In this document: in pieces, positions 18,703 to 27,373 of the stretch
Numbering within the stretch: the first letter of the stretch is position 1
Layout of the letters: each line of letters starts with the position of its first letter
DNA from: an uncultured Erysipelotrichaceae bacterium
GTDB taxonomy: Bacteria; Bacillota_I; Bacilli_A; RF39; UBA660
Direction of reading: 5' to 3'
Assembly: GCA_902778125.1 (NCBI GenBank)
Contig: CACYWH010000006.1
Span: 1 to 38,528, forward strand
Length of the DNA stretch: 38,528 bases
Translations under genes and position numbers: made by a program
The notes under the pieces: generated by a model
Databases searched by the model: none
Seen by the model: only the letters and a program-made list of their open reading frames with translations
Told to the model about the DNA's origin: nothing

Positions 18703-18724
18703 CAAAAATGTAGACTTTTATTAT
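18696..18724 (+). promoter_or_regulatory. Promoter of the AAA+ ATPase gene
   Basis: TTGTCA (18696-18701), 17-bp spacer and TATTAT (18719-18724). Its -35 box overlaps the -35 box of the divergent tRNA promoter. Confidence 0.6.
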
Positions 18725-18764
18725 AAAAATTGATAAAATTATCTTGATAAAAGAGGGATATAAT

Positions 18765-19724
18765 ATGGAAAATGATATTGAAATGTTAGATTTTGGATCT
18801 TCGCCTAAAAAAGTTAGTATTTTAGACACTTACGGTGAAAATTTAAGTACAAAGGAATATGTTACTAATCCAGCAATTGGAAGAGATAGTGAAATAGAAC
18901 AAGCAATAGTAATTTTGTTAACACCTGAAAAAAGTGCATTATTAGTTGGTAAGGCTGGTGTAGGTAAAACTGCAATAGTTGAAGGAATTGGATATAGAAT
19001 GAAAAATGGTATGATTCCTAATGCTCTTAAAGGATATGACTTAATAAAAGTAAATATTTCTAGTTTATTAGGCGAAACTACTAGTGAAGGTCATTCTGAA
19101 AACAGATTACAATTATTAGTAGATGAATTAAAAACTAAGAAGAATATTATTCTTTTCATAGATGAAGTTCACTTACTTGTAAATAGAAATACATCTAATA
19201 TGAGTATAGATTTTGCTAATATGTTAAAACCTGGTTTAGACCGTGGTGATATTAAAATGATTGGTGCTACTACATATGAAGAATATGAAGCTTACATTTT
19301 AAGAGATAGAGCTTTTTTAAGACGTTTCTTAAAAGTAGATGTTGCAGAACCTAACCAAGATCAATGTACTCAAATATTAATGGGTACATATCCAAAATAT
19401 GAAAAGAGAACTGGTGTTAAATGTGAATATACAGACTTTATTAAAGAAAAATTATTTAGATTCATAGTTGAAATGACAGATGAATATAAGAGAATATATG
19501 AAATAGGTAACAGATATCCAGATGTTGCTTTAACAATTGTAATGAATGCTTTCTCACTAGCTTCTTTTGAAAACAGTCCTGTTGTAAAAATAAAACATTT
19601 TTATAAAGCAATTTGTAGAACAAAAACTGTATATGAGGATGCTAAATTAAAAGATATAGAAAAATTCAAAGAATTATTTAAAGATTTACTTTTAGAAGAA
19701 AATGTTGATTTAAATGATATGTAA
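18765..19724 (+). CDS. Single-domain AAA+ ATPase related to the D1 domain of ClpA/ClpB
   Basis: 319 aa. After a 35-residue lead it has the Clp entry motif [10 protein letters not shown], Walker A GKAGVGKT (62-69), Walker B LFIDEVH (Asp133-Glu134), a sensor-1-like GATTYEEYE, and RDRAFLRRF with the arginine-finger region. It stops after one AAA domain and a small helical lid: no N-terminal Clp repeat, no ClpB middle coil, no D2 and no ClpP-binding loop. It is therefore not a complete unfoldase of the ClpB or ClpC type. GAGGG 7 nt before the ATG at 18765 fixes the start. Partner and substrate unknown; it stands alone between a promoter and a terminator. Confidence 0.85.
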   Translation: MENDIEMLDFGSSPKKVSILDTYGENLSTKEYVTNPAIGRDSEIEQAIVILLTPEKSALLVGKAGVGKTAIVEGIGYRMKNGMIPNALKGYDLIKVNISSLLGETTSEGHSENRLQLLVDELKTKKNIILFIDEVHLLVNRNTSNMSIDFANMLKPGLDRGDIKMIGATTYEEYEAYILRDRAFLRRFLKVDVAEPNQDQCTQILMGTYPKYEKRTGVKCEYTDFIKEKLFRFIVEMTDEYKRIYEIGNRYPDVALTIVMNAFSLASFENSPVVKIKHFYKAICRTKTVYEDAKLKDIEKFKELFKDLLLEENVDLNDM

Positions 19725-19740
19725 TAAAAATGAATAGTTA

Positions 19741-19775
19741 AAAAAGAAAAATTCCTATAGGATTTTTCTTTTTTA
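19741..19775 (+). terminator. Intrinsic terminator of the AAA+ gene
   Basis: A stem of about 9 bp with one bulged T and a TATA loop is followed by a run of T residues. Confidence 0.75.
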
Positions 19776-19812
19776 GTGATAAAAATTCTTTCTAAAAATC
19801 AAAATTGGCGAT

Positions 19813-19841
19813 TTGATAAAACTTTTTTAACTTAATATAAT
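19813..19841 (+). promoter_or_regulatory. Promoter of the ABC transporter pair
   Basis: TTGATA (19813-19818), 17-bp spacer and TATAAT (19836-19841), 21 bp upstream of the start codon, which carries an AAAGGAG site. Confidence 0.75.
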
Positions 19842-19862
19842 GTTTCAAAAGAAAGGAGAAAT

Positions 19863-20744
19863 ATGAAGAAAGTTATTAAAGTTAGAAATGTTAGTAAAAC
19901 AATTGGAAAAAAGAAAATATTAAATAATATTAGTTTTGATATATATGAAGGGGAAATTGTTGGGCTTGTTGGGCCCAATGGTGCTGGTAAAAGCACACTT
20001 CTTAAGGTAATGACAGGTTTATATTCAATGAATGAAGGAGAAATATATTATTATGATATAAATCTTAATGAAAACTTTGAGAAAGCAATGTCAATGGTTG
20101 GGACTTTAATTGAAAGCCCTGATATGTATAAGAATTTGAGTGGAAGTAAAAACTTAGAAATTTTTAAAACAATGTTCAAAGGTATAGATGAAAATACTGT
20201 AGAAGAAATAGTTAGAATAGTAGAAATGGAAAAATACTTAGGAAGAAAGTTTAAAACTTACTCACTTGGAATGAAAGAAAGATTAGCAATAGCCTCTTCT
20301 CTTATTAATAAACCCAAAATATTAATATTAGATGAACCAACTAATGGATTAGATCCAGTTGGAATTAGAAATATCATGAATACTCTTAAAGAATTAAAAG
20401 ATACAACTATTATTATTTCTTCTCACATGTTAAGTGAAATAGAAGGATTATGTACAAAAGTAATATTTATAAATAATGGGGAAATAAAAAATATTAGGGT
20501 TAAAGAAAATAATAATAAGAAAAATGTTACATTTGAAGTTGATGATTTTTCTAAAGCAAAACTAATATTAAAAGATTATTGTATCAATGATAATATTGAA
20601 GTATATGAAACTGATGAAGATATAAGTAAAATTAATAAAGAACTAGTACTTAATAACATTAAAGTTTATAGAATTCATGAATCAGAGGATACAATAGAGA
20701 AAGACTTTTTTAAAATGGTGAATAAAGATGAGAAAACTTATTAA
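19863..20744 (+). CDS. ABC transporter ATP-binding protein (BcrA/lantibiotic-immunity type)
   Basis: Cytoplasmic ATPase of an ABC-2 exporter. The 293-aa protein has Walker A GPNGAGKST (37-45), a divergent signature YSLGMKER in place of LSGGQ (usual in the BcrA group), Walker B ILILDEPTNGLDP and a switch SSHMLSE. After the ATPase domain a C-terminal segment of about 85 residues may bind the permease. It overlaps the permease gene by 17 bp. Family members export peptide antibiotics or act in immunity; no two-component system or peptide gene is nearby, so substrate is open. Confidence 0.93.
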   Translation: MKKVIKVRNVSKTIGKKKILNNISFDIYEGEIVGLVGPNGAGKSTLLKVMTGLYSMNEGEIYYYDINLNENFEKAMSMVGTLIESPDMYKNLSGSKNLEIFKTMFKGIDENTVEEIVRIVEMEKYLGRKFKTYSLGMKERLAIASSLINKPKILILDEPTNGLDPVGIRNIMNTLKELKDTTIIISSHMLSEIEGLCTKVIFINNGEIKNIRVKENNNKKNVTFEVDDFSKAKLILKDYCINDNIEVYETDEDISKINKELVLNNIKVYRIHESEDTIEKDFFKMVNKDEKTY

Positions 20745-21438
20745 AAATGAATATATAAAATTAGGATATGTAAAACTGTTATTTCCATTTTTATTATTTA
20801 CAATTGTATTTATAATTCAAAATATAGTTAATAAGCAAATTAATATCAATCTACCACTTTTTTTAATACCACTCATCTCAATTATAATAAGTATGATTTT
20901 TTCTGGAATTTTTTCAAATGAAATTACAGATGGAACATTTAGATTATATTTAACTAAAGGTATATCTAGAAAAAAAGTTTATTTTTCTAAATTGCTTTCA
21001 TTAATGATATATTCATTCGTCTTAAGCACATATATCTTACTTCTATATATTATTTTTCTTAATGATGTCACATTCAAATTTATATTAAGGTACTATATGT
21101 ATACTATGCCAATTTATTTTGTTGGTACATTAACAATGCTTTTATCTATTTTAATAAAAAATACACCTATTAATTTAGGAATATGTGTATCTTTTATGAT
21201 TTTTTCTGGGGCCATATCAGAATTCCTTTTTAAGAATAAAATATTATTTATACAATATTTATTTTTACCATATTTAGACTTTACTATTTTTTTAGATAAA
21301 GGATCATTAAAATTAGTAAATAAAGAGTTTGGTACAAATCTAAATATTATATATGCAGTATTTATACTTATTGCTTTTTGTATTTTATTTATAATATTAG
21401 GATATTTTATTTTTAATAAAAAAGATATTAAATCTTAA
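20728..21438 (+). CDS. ABC-2 type permease
   Basis: Membrane partner of the ATPase encoded just upstream. The 236-aa protein has about six membrane segments and a charged N-terminus (KNEYIKLGYVK) typical of ABC-2 permeases. The loop after the second segment, SNEITDGTFRLYLTKGISRKKVYFSK, matches the EYxxGTxRxxLxxGxSRxxxxxxK pattern of bacitracin/lantibiotic exporters. Translation is probably coupled to the ATPase. Confidence 0.88.
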   Translation: MRKLIKNEYIKLGYVKLLFPFLLFTIVFIIQNIVNKQININLPLFLIPLISIIISMIFSGIFSNEITDGTFRLYLTKGISRKKVYFSKLLSLMIYSFVLSTYILLLYIIFLNDVTFKFILRYYMYTMPIYFVGTLTMLLSILIKNTPINLGICVSFMIFSGAISEFLFKNKILFIQYLFLPYLDFTIFLDKGSLKLVNKEFGTNLNIIYAVFILIAFCILFIILGYFIFNKKDIKS

Positions 21439-21450
21439 TATCCTTTTTGT
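21418..21450. terminator. Bidirectional terminator between ABC permease and cotJC
   Basis: A stem of about 13 bp with one bulged base spans the 4-bp overlap of the two converging genes and has A/T runs on both sides. Confidence 0.75.
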
Positions 21451-21992
21451 TTATAATAATTTAATAATTCTTTAAATCTATTATAATGTACAACTTCTCT
21501 TTGCCTCAAAAAACTAAGGGGTGCAAGTAAACTTTCATCATTAGTTAGATCCATTAAATTTTCGTAAGTCGCTCTTGCTTTTTCTTCAGCTGCCATATTT
21601 TCATGTAAATCCACTATAGGATTTCCACTAGATTGAATATAAGCACTGGTATATGGTACTCCATTTGCATCCATAGGATATATTCCTTTGTTATGTTGCA
21701 CATACCATGACTCTAATCCGGCTGATTTTATTTCATCAATAGATGCATTACTTATCAATTGATCTACCATAGTGCAGATCATTTCAACATGCCCAAGTTC
21801 TTCTGTTCCAATATCGGAAAGCAATGCTTTACCTTTTTCATCAGGCATTGAAAATCTTTGACTTAAATACCTAAGTGCAGCACTTAATTCACCATCTGGG
21901 CCTCCAAACTGCGTTATTAAAAGTTTAGCCATTTTTAAATCTTTTTTCTTGATATTAATTGGATATTCTAACATTTTTTCATATTTAAACAT
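21435..21992 (-). CDS. cotJC: Spore coat protein CotJC (manganese-catalase family)
   Basis: 185-aa di-manganese catalase-like coat protein. It keeps the family order: FKYEKMLEYPI start, QFGGPDGELSAALRYL with the first metal Glu, DIGTEELGHVEMI with the Glu-x-x-His pair, then AAEEKARATYE and REVVHYNRF with the second Glu/His set. The metal ligands expected of a working site are therefore present. Its start overlaps the stop of the upstream CotJAB gene as TAATG with GGAGG 9 nt ahead, so translation is coupled. Family name is secure; catalase activity is inferred. Confidence 0.95.
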   Translation of the reverse strand: MFKYEKMLEYPINIKKKDLKMAKLLITQFGGPDGELSAALRYLSQRFSMPDEKGKALLSDIGTEELGHVEMICTMVDQLISNASIDEIKSAGLESWYVQHNKGIYPMDANGVPYTSAYIQSSGNPIVDLHENMAAEEKARATYENLMDLTNDESLLAPLSFLRQREVVHYNRFKELLNYYKQKGY

Positions 21993-22480
21993 TAGTATAT
22001 ACCTCCTTTATCCCAAGGCCATGGTCCATCTAACCAAGTCCATTTTGAAGTGCTCTCTACACTTGTTATGCATAATGGCCCATATTTGGATTCATATTTC
22101 TTTTTGGCATCTTCTAGCATTTGTTTTGTACTTCTAAATTCTCTTAAAATATTTGAATCATTTGGATAAATATCTAGATATAAATTATAATCTTTAAGTG
22201 CGAAAGAATACATTTGTATTTTATACAGTATTTCATCTTTTTCATTATTGACTTTTAATTTGTATGAATGATTTTTATATTTTGAATATAATTCACTAAA
22301 CATATTACCTTTGTTGAAACCCTCTAAAGGTGAATATAAATTAGTATCTCTGTTAAAATTAATGCTATCTATATTTACATTTATATTATTATAATTACTT
22401 TTATCTACATATTTATCTATTTCATATTCAGTTTCATTATTCACAATATCAAAATAATTGTTTGTTTCATCAAAATACAT
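21992..22480 (-). CDS. Apparent CotJA-CotJB fusion spore coat protein
   Basis: 162 aa. Residues 1-45 are an Asp/Asn-rich lead. Residues 46-72 (NLYSPLEGFNKGNMFSELY) resemble CotJA, whose hallmark is Y-x-P-x-x-A-L-x-x-G-T-x-F-P-x-L. Residues 82-162 match CotJB: IQMYSFALKDYNLYLDIYP, a helical centre, KYGPL, then W-x-W-x-x-x-PWPWDKGG. In Bacillus, cotJA, cotJB and cotJC are three separate genes; here the first two parts are one ORF. AGGAGG 7 nt upstream gives a firm start. The CotJA part is weak, the CotJB part clear. Confidence 0.8.
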   Translation of the reverse strand: MYFDETNNYFDIVNNETEYEIDKYVDKSNYNNINVNIDSINFNRDTNLYSPLEGFNKGNMFSELYSKYKNHSYKLKVNNEKDEILYKIQMYSFALKDYNLYLDIYPNDSNILREFRSTKQMLEDAKKKYESKYGPLCITSVESTSKWTWLDGPWPWDKGGIY

Positions 22481-22498
22481 TTTATTTCCTCCTAGACT

Positions 22499-22527
22499 AT
22501 TGTATGTCCGCTTTTTAATTAGTGTAT
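22499..22527 (-). promoter_or_regulatory. Candidate sigma-E promoter of the cotJ operon
   Basis: On the minus strand CATACAAT (22499-22506) matches the sigma-E -10 consensus, with ATA (22525-22527) 18 bp upstream as in sigma-E -35 regions. The predicted 5' leader is only about 12 nt but keeps the AGGAGG site. cotJ of Bacillus subtilis is sigma-E dependent. Confidence 0.55.
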
Positions 22528-22611
22528 AGGTTAGTTAACTATTTTATGTAAAATAGACAAAAATGCTTGTATATCATTTTCTATTAATGTTACAATTAAT
22601 ATGGTGATGAT

Positions 22612-23064
22612 ATGCAATATAAGATAACAACTTATTCTGAAGATGAAACTATGGAACTTGCTCAAAATATTGAATCTGAGAAATTTCCTAATATGGTAAT
22701 ATGTCTAGAAGGTGATTTGGGAAGCGGTAAAACTGTTTTCGCTAAGGCATTCGCATTAGCACTTGGTATTACTGACAATATAACATCTCCAACATTTAAT
22801 ATAATAAAAGAATATGATAATGCTGAGATGACTCTTTACCATATGGATGTATATAGATTAAGTGATGTTAAACAAGACCTTGGTATTAGTGAGTATTTTA
22901 ATAAAAAGGGAGTTTGTATTATTGAATGGGCAGACTTGATTGAAGATATTTTACCTAAAAATAGGCTTGATATTAGAATTAGAATGGTAGATGAAGATAC
23001 TCGTCAATTTATTATTACTCCTCATGGTACTAAGTATGAAGATTTATGCGAAAGAGTTTTATAA
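22612..23064 (+). CDS. tsaE: tRNA threonylcarbamoyladenosine biosynthesis ATPase TsaE
   Basis: Cytoplasmic ATPase that works with TsaB and TsaD in making t6A37 of ANN-decoding tRNAs. The 150-aa protein has Walker A GDLGSGKT (34-41), the TSPTFNIIKEY segment and HMDVYRL, all typical. Normal family length. tsaB and tsaD, often next to tsaE, are not in the window. GGTG is the only weak ribosome site. Divergent from the cotJ operon; transcription ends at the hairpin overlapping its stop. Confidence 0.95.
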   Translation: MQYKITTYSEDETMELAQNIESEKFPNMVICLEGDLGSGKTVFAKAFALALGITDNITSPTFNIIKEYDNAEMTLYHMDVYRLSDVKQDLGISEYFNKKGVCIIEWADLIEDILPKNRLDIRIRMVDEDTRQFIITPHGTKYEDLCERVL

Positions 23065-23076
23065 CTCTTTTTTTTT
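23051..23076 (+). terminator. Intrinsic terminator of tsaE
   Basis: An 8-bp AAAGAGTT/AACTCTTT stem with a TTAT loop is followed by a T run. Confidence 0.8.
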
Positions 23077-23119
23077 ATTATAAAATATAGTAAAATAAAA
23101 TAGATAATAGGAGGTTACT

Positions 23120-25465
23120 ATGAAGGTACTTAGTGATAGCGAATTAAAAAAAATGGATGCTTATTTTAGAGCTGTTAATTATTTATCAGTAGGACAATTA
23201 TATTTAAAAGATAATCCACTTTTAAAGGAAAAATTAACACTTGATCATATTAAACCTAATGTAGTTGGGCATTGGGGAACAGCACCTGGTCAAAATTTTA
23301 TTTATACTCATTTAAATAGAATTATTAAGAAATATAATTTAAATATGATGTATATTTCTGGACCTGGACATGGTGGTCAGGCAATTGTTAGTAATGTTTA
23401 TTTAGAGGGAAGTTATAGCGAAATTTATCCAAACATTACAGAAGATGAAGAGGGGCTTAAAAAACTTTTTAAACAATTTAGTTTTCCAGGAGGTATTTCT
23501 TCCCATGTAGCACCAGAAACACCAGGTAGTATAAATGAAGGTGGTGAATTAGGGTATAGTTTGTCACATGCATATGGAGCAGTACTTGATAATCCGGATT
23601 TAATAGTTGCGTGTGTAGTTGGTGACGGAGAAGCGGAAACTGGCCCACTTGCGGCATCTTGGCATCTAAATAAAATTATTAATCCATTAAGCGACGGTGT
23701 AGTTTTGCCAATACTACATTTAAATGGATATAAGATTGCTAATCCAACAATATTTGCTAGAATGCCTGAAGATGAACTTCTTGAATTTTTTGAAGGATGT
23801 GGATATAGACCTCATATTGTAGAAATAACTAATACACTAAAAGGCCATGAATTAATGGCAAAAACGTTAGAAAAATGTATTACTGAAATAAAATCAATCA
23901 AAGGAAAAACTAGATTTATTAAAAGACCATCTTATCCTATGATAATATTAAAAACACCAAAGGGATGGACTGGTCCTAAAATGGTAGATAATAAGGAAGT
24001 AGAAGGAACTTTTAGATCTCATCAAGTACCAATTGTAGTAAATAAAGAGCATAAAGAAAATGTTGAGGTACTAGAAGCATGGTTAAAAAGTTATAAGCCT
24101 GAAGAATTATTTGATTCTAATGGAAAACTTAAAAAGGAAATTAAATCTATTATTCCTACTGGAGATTTAAGAATGGGTATGAATAAGCATGCTAATGGAG
24201 GTCAACTATTAGAAGAATTACATATTCCTGATTTTAGACAGTATGGAGTATCTGTTCCAACTCCAGGAAGTGTTATTAAACAGGATATGATGGAATTAGG
24301 ATATTTTATTAGAGACATTATTAGATTAAATGAAAATAAAAAGAATTTTAGAATATTTGGACCTGATGAAGCTCTTTCTAATAGATTAAATCATGTGTTT
24401 GAAGCAACTAATAGACAATGGAATGGAATAACATATGAAAAAGATGAATTTATTAGTCCTACCGGAAGAGTAATTGATTCTGTACTTTCTGAACATTTAT
24501 GTGAAGGAATGCTTGAAGGATATTTACTAACAGGAAGACATGGATTTATGCATAGTTATGAAGCCTTCATAAGGATAGTTGATTCAATGGTTAGCCAACA
24601 TGCTAAGTGGTTAAAAGTCACTAAAGATTTACCTTGGAGACAAGATATAGCATCTTTAAATTATATTTTGACTTCATATGCTTGGCAGCAAGATCATAAT
24701 GGATTTACTCATCAAGATCCTGGCTTTTTAAATCATATAGTGACTAAAAAATCTGAAACTGTAAGAATATATTTACCACCTGATACTAATACATTAGTAT
24801 CATGCTTTGACCATTGTATTAGAAGTAAAAATTATATAAATGTTATTGTTGCTTCAAAGCATCCGCGCCCTCAATGGTTAAATATGGATGAAGCAATTAA
24901 ACATTGTACAAAAGGACTTGGAATTTGGAAATTTGCTAGTAATGATGATGGAAGTGAACCTGACTTAGTTATGGCTTGTGCAGGAGAAACTCCTACTATG
25001 GAAACACTAGCAGCAGTAAAAATCTTAAGAGAAAATTTTAAAAATTTAAAAATTAGAGTAATTAATGTTGTTGATTTAATGAAACTTGAGAGCAATGAAG
25101 ATCATCCACATGGATTAACTGATGAAGAATATGATAATTTATTTACTAAAGATAAACCTATTATATTTGCATTCCATGGTTATCCAAATTTAATTCATCA
25201 ACTTGCATATAAACGTCATAATAATAATTTACATGTTCATGGTTATATTGAAGAAGGAACTATTACAACTACATTTGATATGAAGGTTCAAAATAAATTA
25301 GATAGATTTCATTTAGTAATTGATGCATTAAAATATTTGCCTGAACTTGGTGAAAAAAGGGCAAATTTAACTGAATGGTGTAAGGATAAATTAATTGAGC
25401 ATAAAGAATACATACATGAATACGGTGAAGATTTACCCGAAATAAAAGATTGGACATGGGAATAA
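23120..25465 (+). CDS. Xylulose-5-phosphate/fructose-6-phosphate phosphoketolase
   Basis: Thiamine-diphosphate enzyme that cleaves xylulose-5-P (and often fructose-6-P) with phosphate to acetyl-P plus a triose or tetrose phosphate. The 781-aa protein has normal length and motifs: GPGHGGQA near residue 82, [21 protein letters not shown], the ThDP-binding [15 protein letters not shown] with a later Asn, and the C-terminal domain with ASKHPRPQW and FHGYP. GGAGG 5 nt before the ATG. Indicates a heterofermentative or bifid-type sugar route yielding acetate/ATP. Monocistronic. Confidence 0.97.
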   Translation: MKVLSDSELKKMDAYFRAVNYLSVGQLYLKDNPLLKEKLTLDHIKPNVVGHWGTAPGQNFIYTHLNRIIKKYNLNMMYISGPGHGGQAIVSNVYLEGSYSEIYPNITEDEEGLKKLFKQFSFPGGISSHVAPETPGSINEGGELGYSLSHAYGAVLDNPDLIVACVVGDGEAETGPLAASWHLNKIINPLSDGVVLPILHLNGYKIANPTIFARMPEDELLEFFEGCGYRPHIVEITNTLKGHELMAKTLEKCITEIKSIKGKTRFIKRPSYPMIILKTPKGWTGPKMVDNKEVEGTFRSHQVPIVVNKEHKENVEVLEAWLKSYKPEELFDSNGKLKKEIKSIIPTGDLRMGMNKHANGGQLLEELHIPDFRQYGVSVPTPGSVIKQDMMELGYFIRDIIRLNENKKNFRIFGPDEALSNRLNHVFEATNRQWNGITYEKDEFISPTGRVIDSVLSEHLCEGMLEGYLLTGRHGFMHSYEAFIRIVDSMVSQHAKWLKVTKDLPWRQDIASLNYILTSYAWQQDHNGFTHQDPGFLNHIVTKKSETVRIYLPPDTNTLVSCFDHCIRSKNYINVIVASKHPRPQWLNMDEAIKHCTKGLGIWKFASNDDGSEPDLVMACAGETPTMETLAAVKILRENFKNLKIRVINVVDLMKLESNEDHPHGLTDEEYDNLFTKDKPIIFAFHGYPNLIHQLAYKRHNNNLHVHGYIEEGTITTTFDMKVQNKLDRFHLVIDALKYLPELGEKRANLTEWCKDKLIEHKEYIHEYGEDLPEIKDWTWE

Positions 25466-25495
25466 GTGATATTTAAAAATATCACTTTTCTTTTT
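25464..25495 (+). terminator. Intrinsic terminator of phosphoketolase
   Basis: A perfect 11-bp stem starts at the stop codon and is followed by a T-rich tail. Confidence 0.85.
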
Positions 25496-25551
25496 ATTTG
25501 TTTTCACAAGTTATTAACATTTAATAATTATACTTAATATATACAAAGGAG

Positions 25552-25605
25552 GAATGCTTATAGAAAATAAAATAAATATTAATAATAATGATAAAGCCTT
25601 TTCTT
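25552..25605 (+). other. 17-codon ORF in a short terminated transcript
   Basis: After a strong AAAGGAGG an ATG opens a frame of 17 codons rich in Asn and Ile, ending 17 bp before a terminator hairpin (25622-25654). The ATG lies only 1-2 nt from the ribosome site, which is too near for efficient initiation, so translation is doubtful. The stretch 25496-25716 holds nothing else recognisable; it may be a small RNA or a gene remnant. Confidence 0.25.
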
Positions 25606-25621
25606 AACATCATATAAATGT

Positions 25622-25654
25622 AAAAGTTGGTTAATTTATAACCAACTTTTTGTT
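25622..25654 (+). terminator. Intrinsic terminator in the phosphoketolase-murE gap
   Basis: A 10-bp AAAGTTGGTT/AACCAACTTT stem with a 7-nt loop is followed by TTTTTG. It lies downstream of the 17-codon ORF and not of any recognised gene. Confidence 0.75.
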
Positions 25655-25716
25655 TAAAAAAAACTTACGAAGAAAAAATTAAATTGTATAATATTATTAG
25701 TAGTTAAGGAGGATTT

Positions 25717-25851
25717 ATGTTTAAAATTGGATCTTATGTTGTATATAAAAGAGATGTGTGTAGAATAACTGAAATTAAAACAAACAATAGAAAAAAAGGA
25801 TTAGATATCCTTTTCTTTTTTATAATTAAGAACTTCTTCAGCGTCATCTAA
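25717..25851 (+). pseudogene. Truncated CarD-like N-terminal fragment
   Basis: A strong AAGGAGG 5 nt upstream opens a 44-codon frame. The first 21 residues (FKIGSYVVYKRDVCRITEIK region) resemble the start of CarD/CdnL-type RNA-polymerase-binding domains, which usually run to about 160 residues. After residue 27 the frame passes through a terminator hairpin and into murE antisense, giving a low-complexity tail. It looks like a gene that lost its 3' part, though a tiny functional protein cannot be excluded. Confidence 0.45.
25792..25822. terminator. Bidirectional terminator at the murE 3' end
   Basis: AAAAGGAT/ATCCTTTT arms with a 5-nt loop overlap the murE stop codon. A/T runs flank both sides. 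Confidence 0.7.
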
Positions 25852-27171
25852 ATGGTGTTTTTCTTTACCAATTATTTGATAGTTTTCATGTCCCTTTCCT
25901 AATATTAAAATTATATCATTTGGATTCATAAGATTAATACCTTCTTTTATTGCTAATTTTCTATCAAGAATTACTTTATAATTATCTTTTTTTACACCAG
26001 ATAATATATCATTCATAATTTTATTTGGATCTTCAGTTCTTGGATTATCATTTGTAAATATTACATAGTCACTTAGATTTGTTGCTATTTCTCCCATTAT
26101 TGGTCTTTTTTTAGGATCTCTATCTCCACCACATCCAATAATAGTTATCAATTTTCCTTTTTTAAGTTCGTTATATGCACTTATTACTTTTTCTACTGCA
26201 TCTGGTGTATGTGCATAGTCAATTACAGCATATCCATTATTCACATTATAAGCTTCGCATCTACCTTTAGGTGCTTTTAATTTGTTTGTTATATTTAATA
26301 TTTCATCAATTTTATAGCCAAGATTATTAACAATTGATAACATAGTTAAATAGTTATAAACATTGAACTTACTTGTTAAAGGTATATCAACACTATATTC
26401 ACAATTTTTATAAGTGAATTTTAATAATGTGTTTACTGGTGTAATATCCGTATTTAATATTTTATAATCTCCATTATTACCAAAAGTTAAGAAAGTATGA
26501 TTTTCTTTTTTAAATTTATTATGTACATCATCATCACTGTTAGCAACTATAATAGCCTTTTCTTTTAAATGGTCTAATATTAATAGTTTTGCTTTTAAAT
26601 AGTTTTCCATAGTTTTATGATAATCTAAATGATCTTCAGTTAGATTTGTAAAACCAATAATTGAATAATTAATTCCATTTAACCTATCATATGATAATGC
26701 TTGTGAACTAACTTCCATTACTACTGTTGTACATCCACTTTCGTATGCATGAAATAATAACTTATATATTGTTAATACATCTGGAGTAGTGTTATTAAGT
26801 TCAATAAATTCATCTTTATGATGATAACCAATTGTACCAATATATGCTGTATTTTCACCTAATAAATTTAACATTTGATAAGTAAGATAACAACTTGTTG
26901 TTTTGCCATTTGTACCAGTAACACCTATAAGTTTTAATTTATCTATATATTTACCATATTCCTTTTTTAATGTTTCTTTTAGCCAAATTTCAGTATTTGG
27001 AACAACCTGATAATCTATATCAAAAGGTATATCGTGTTCACATATTATTTTACTAGCTCCATTATTTATTGCTTGTTCTATATAATCATGACCATCTACT
27101 GTAAGGCCCTTTAGAGCAACAAAAGTTTGACCCTCTTTTATTTTTCTTGAATCACATTCATATTTAAACAT
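25801..27171 (-). CDS. murE: UDP-MurNAc-tripeptide synthetase MurE, DAP-adding type
   Basis: Cytoplasmic Mur ligase that adds the third residue to UDP-MurNAc-L-Ala-D-Glu. The 456-aa protein has DSRKI at its start, the ATP loop GVTGTNGKTT (Lys90), TEDHLDYHKTMENY, YAHTPDAVE and DNPR at 375-378. DNPR is the signature of enzymes that add meso-diaminopimelate; Lys-adding enzymes have DDPN or similar. Murein is therefore predicted to contain DAP. The ATG at 27171 has AGGAG 8 nt upstream; the GTG at 27180 abuts that site. An extended -10 (TGCTATAAT) lies just before the ribosome site. Confidence 0.96.
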   Translation of the reverse strand: MFKYECDSRKIKEGQTFVALKGLTVDGHDYIEQAINNGASKIICEHDIPFDIDYQVVPNTEIWLKETLKKEYGKYIDKLKLIGVTGTNGKTTSCYLTYQMLNLLGENTAYIGTIGYHHKDEFIELNNTTPDVLTIYKLLFHAYESGCTTVVMEVSSQALSYDRLNGINYSIIGFTNLTEDHLDYHKTMENYLKAKLLILDHLKEKAIIVANSDDDVHNKFKKENHTFLTFGNNGDYKILNTDITPVNTLLKFTYKNCEYSVDIPLTSKFNVYNYLTMLSIVNNLGYKIDEILNITNKLKAPKGRCEAYNVNNGYAVIDYAHTPDAVEKVISAYNELKKGKLITIIGCGGDRDPKKRPIMGEIATNLSDYVIFTNDNPRTEDPNKIMNDILSGVKKDNYKVILDRKLAIKEGINLMNPNDIILILGKGHENYQIIGKEKHHLDDAEEVLNYKKEKDI

Positions 27172-27373
27172 ATTATTCACTCCTAAAGATATTATAGCAT
27201 ATTCATTATAAGTTAATTTTAAACATAAAAAAATTGACGTAAATTATTCCCAAAAATTACCATCTTTGTTTAAAAAATTATATGATATGTTTACTAAAAT
27301 GTAAAATAATAATATTGGGTATTGTATTAAAATAAGAAAAATGTTAATATTTAATTATAATGGGAGGGAAAAT

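Noticed and set aside
27341..27373. Upstream ATG for the exported subunit
   Set aside because: The GGGAGGG ribosome site lies inside the extension and is ideally spaced for the ATG at 27374. The extension would also spoil the signal peptide.
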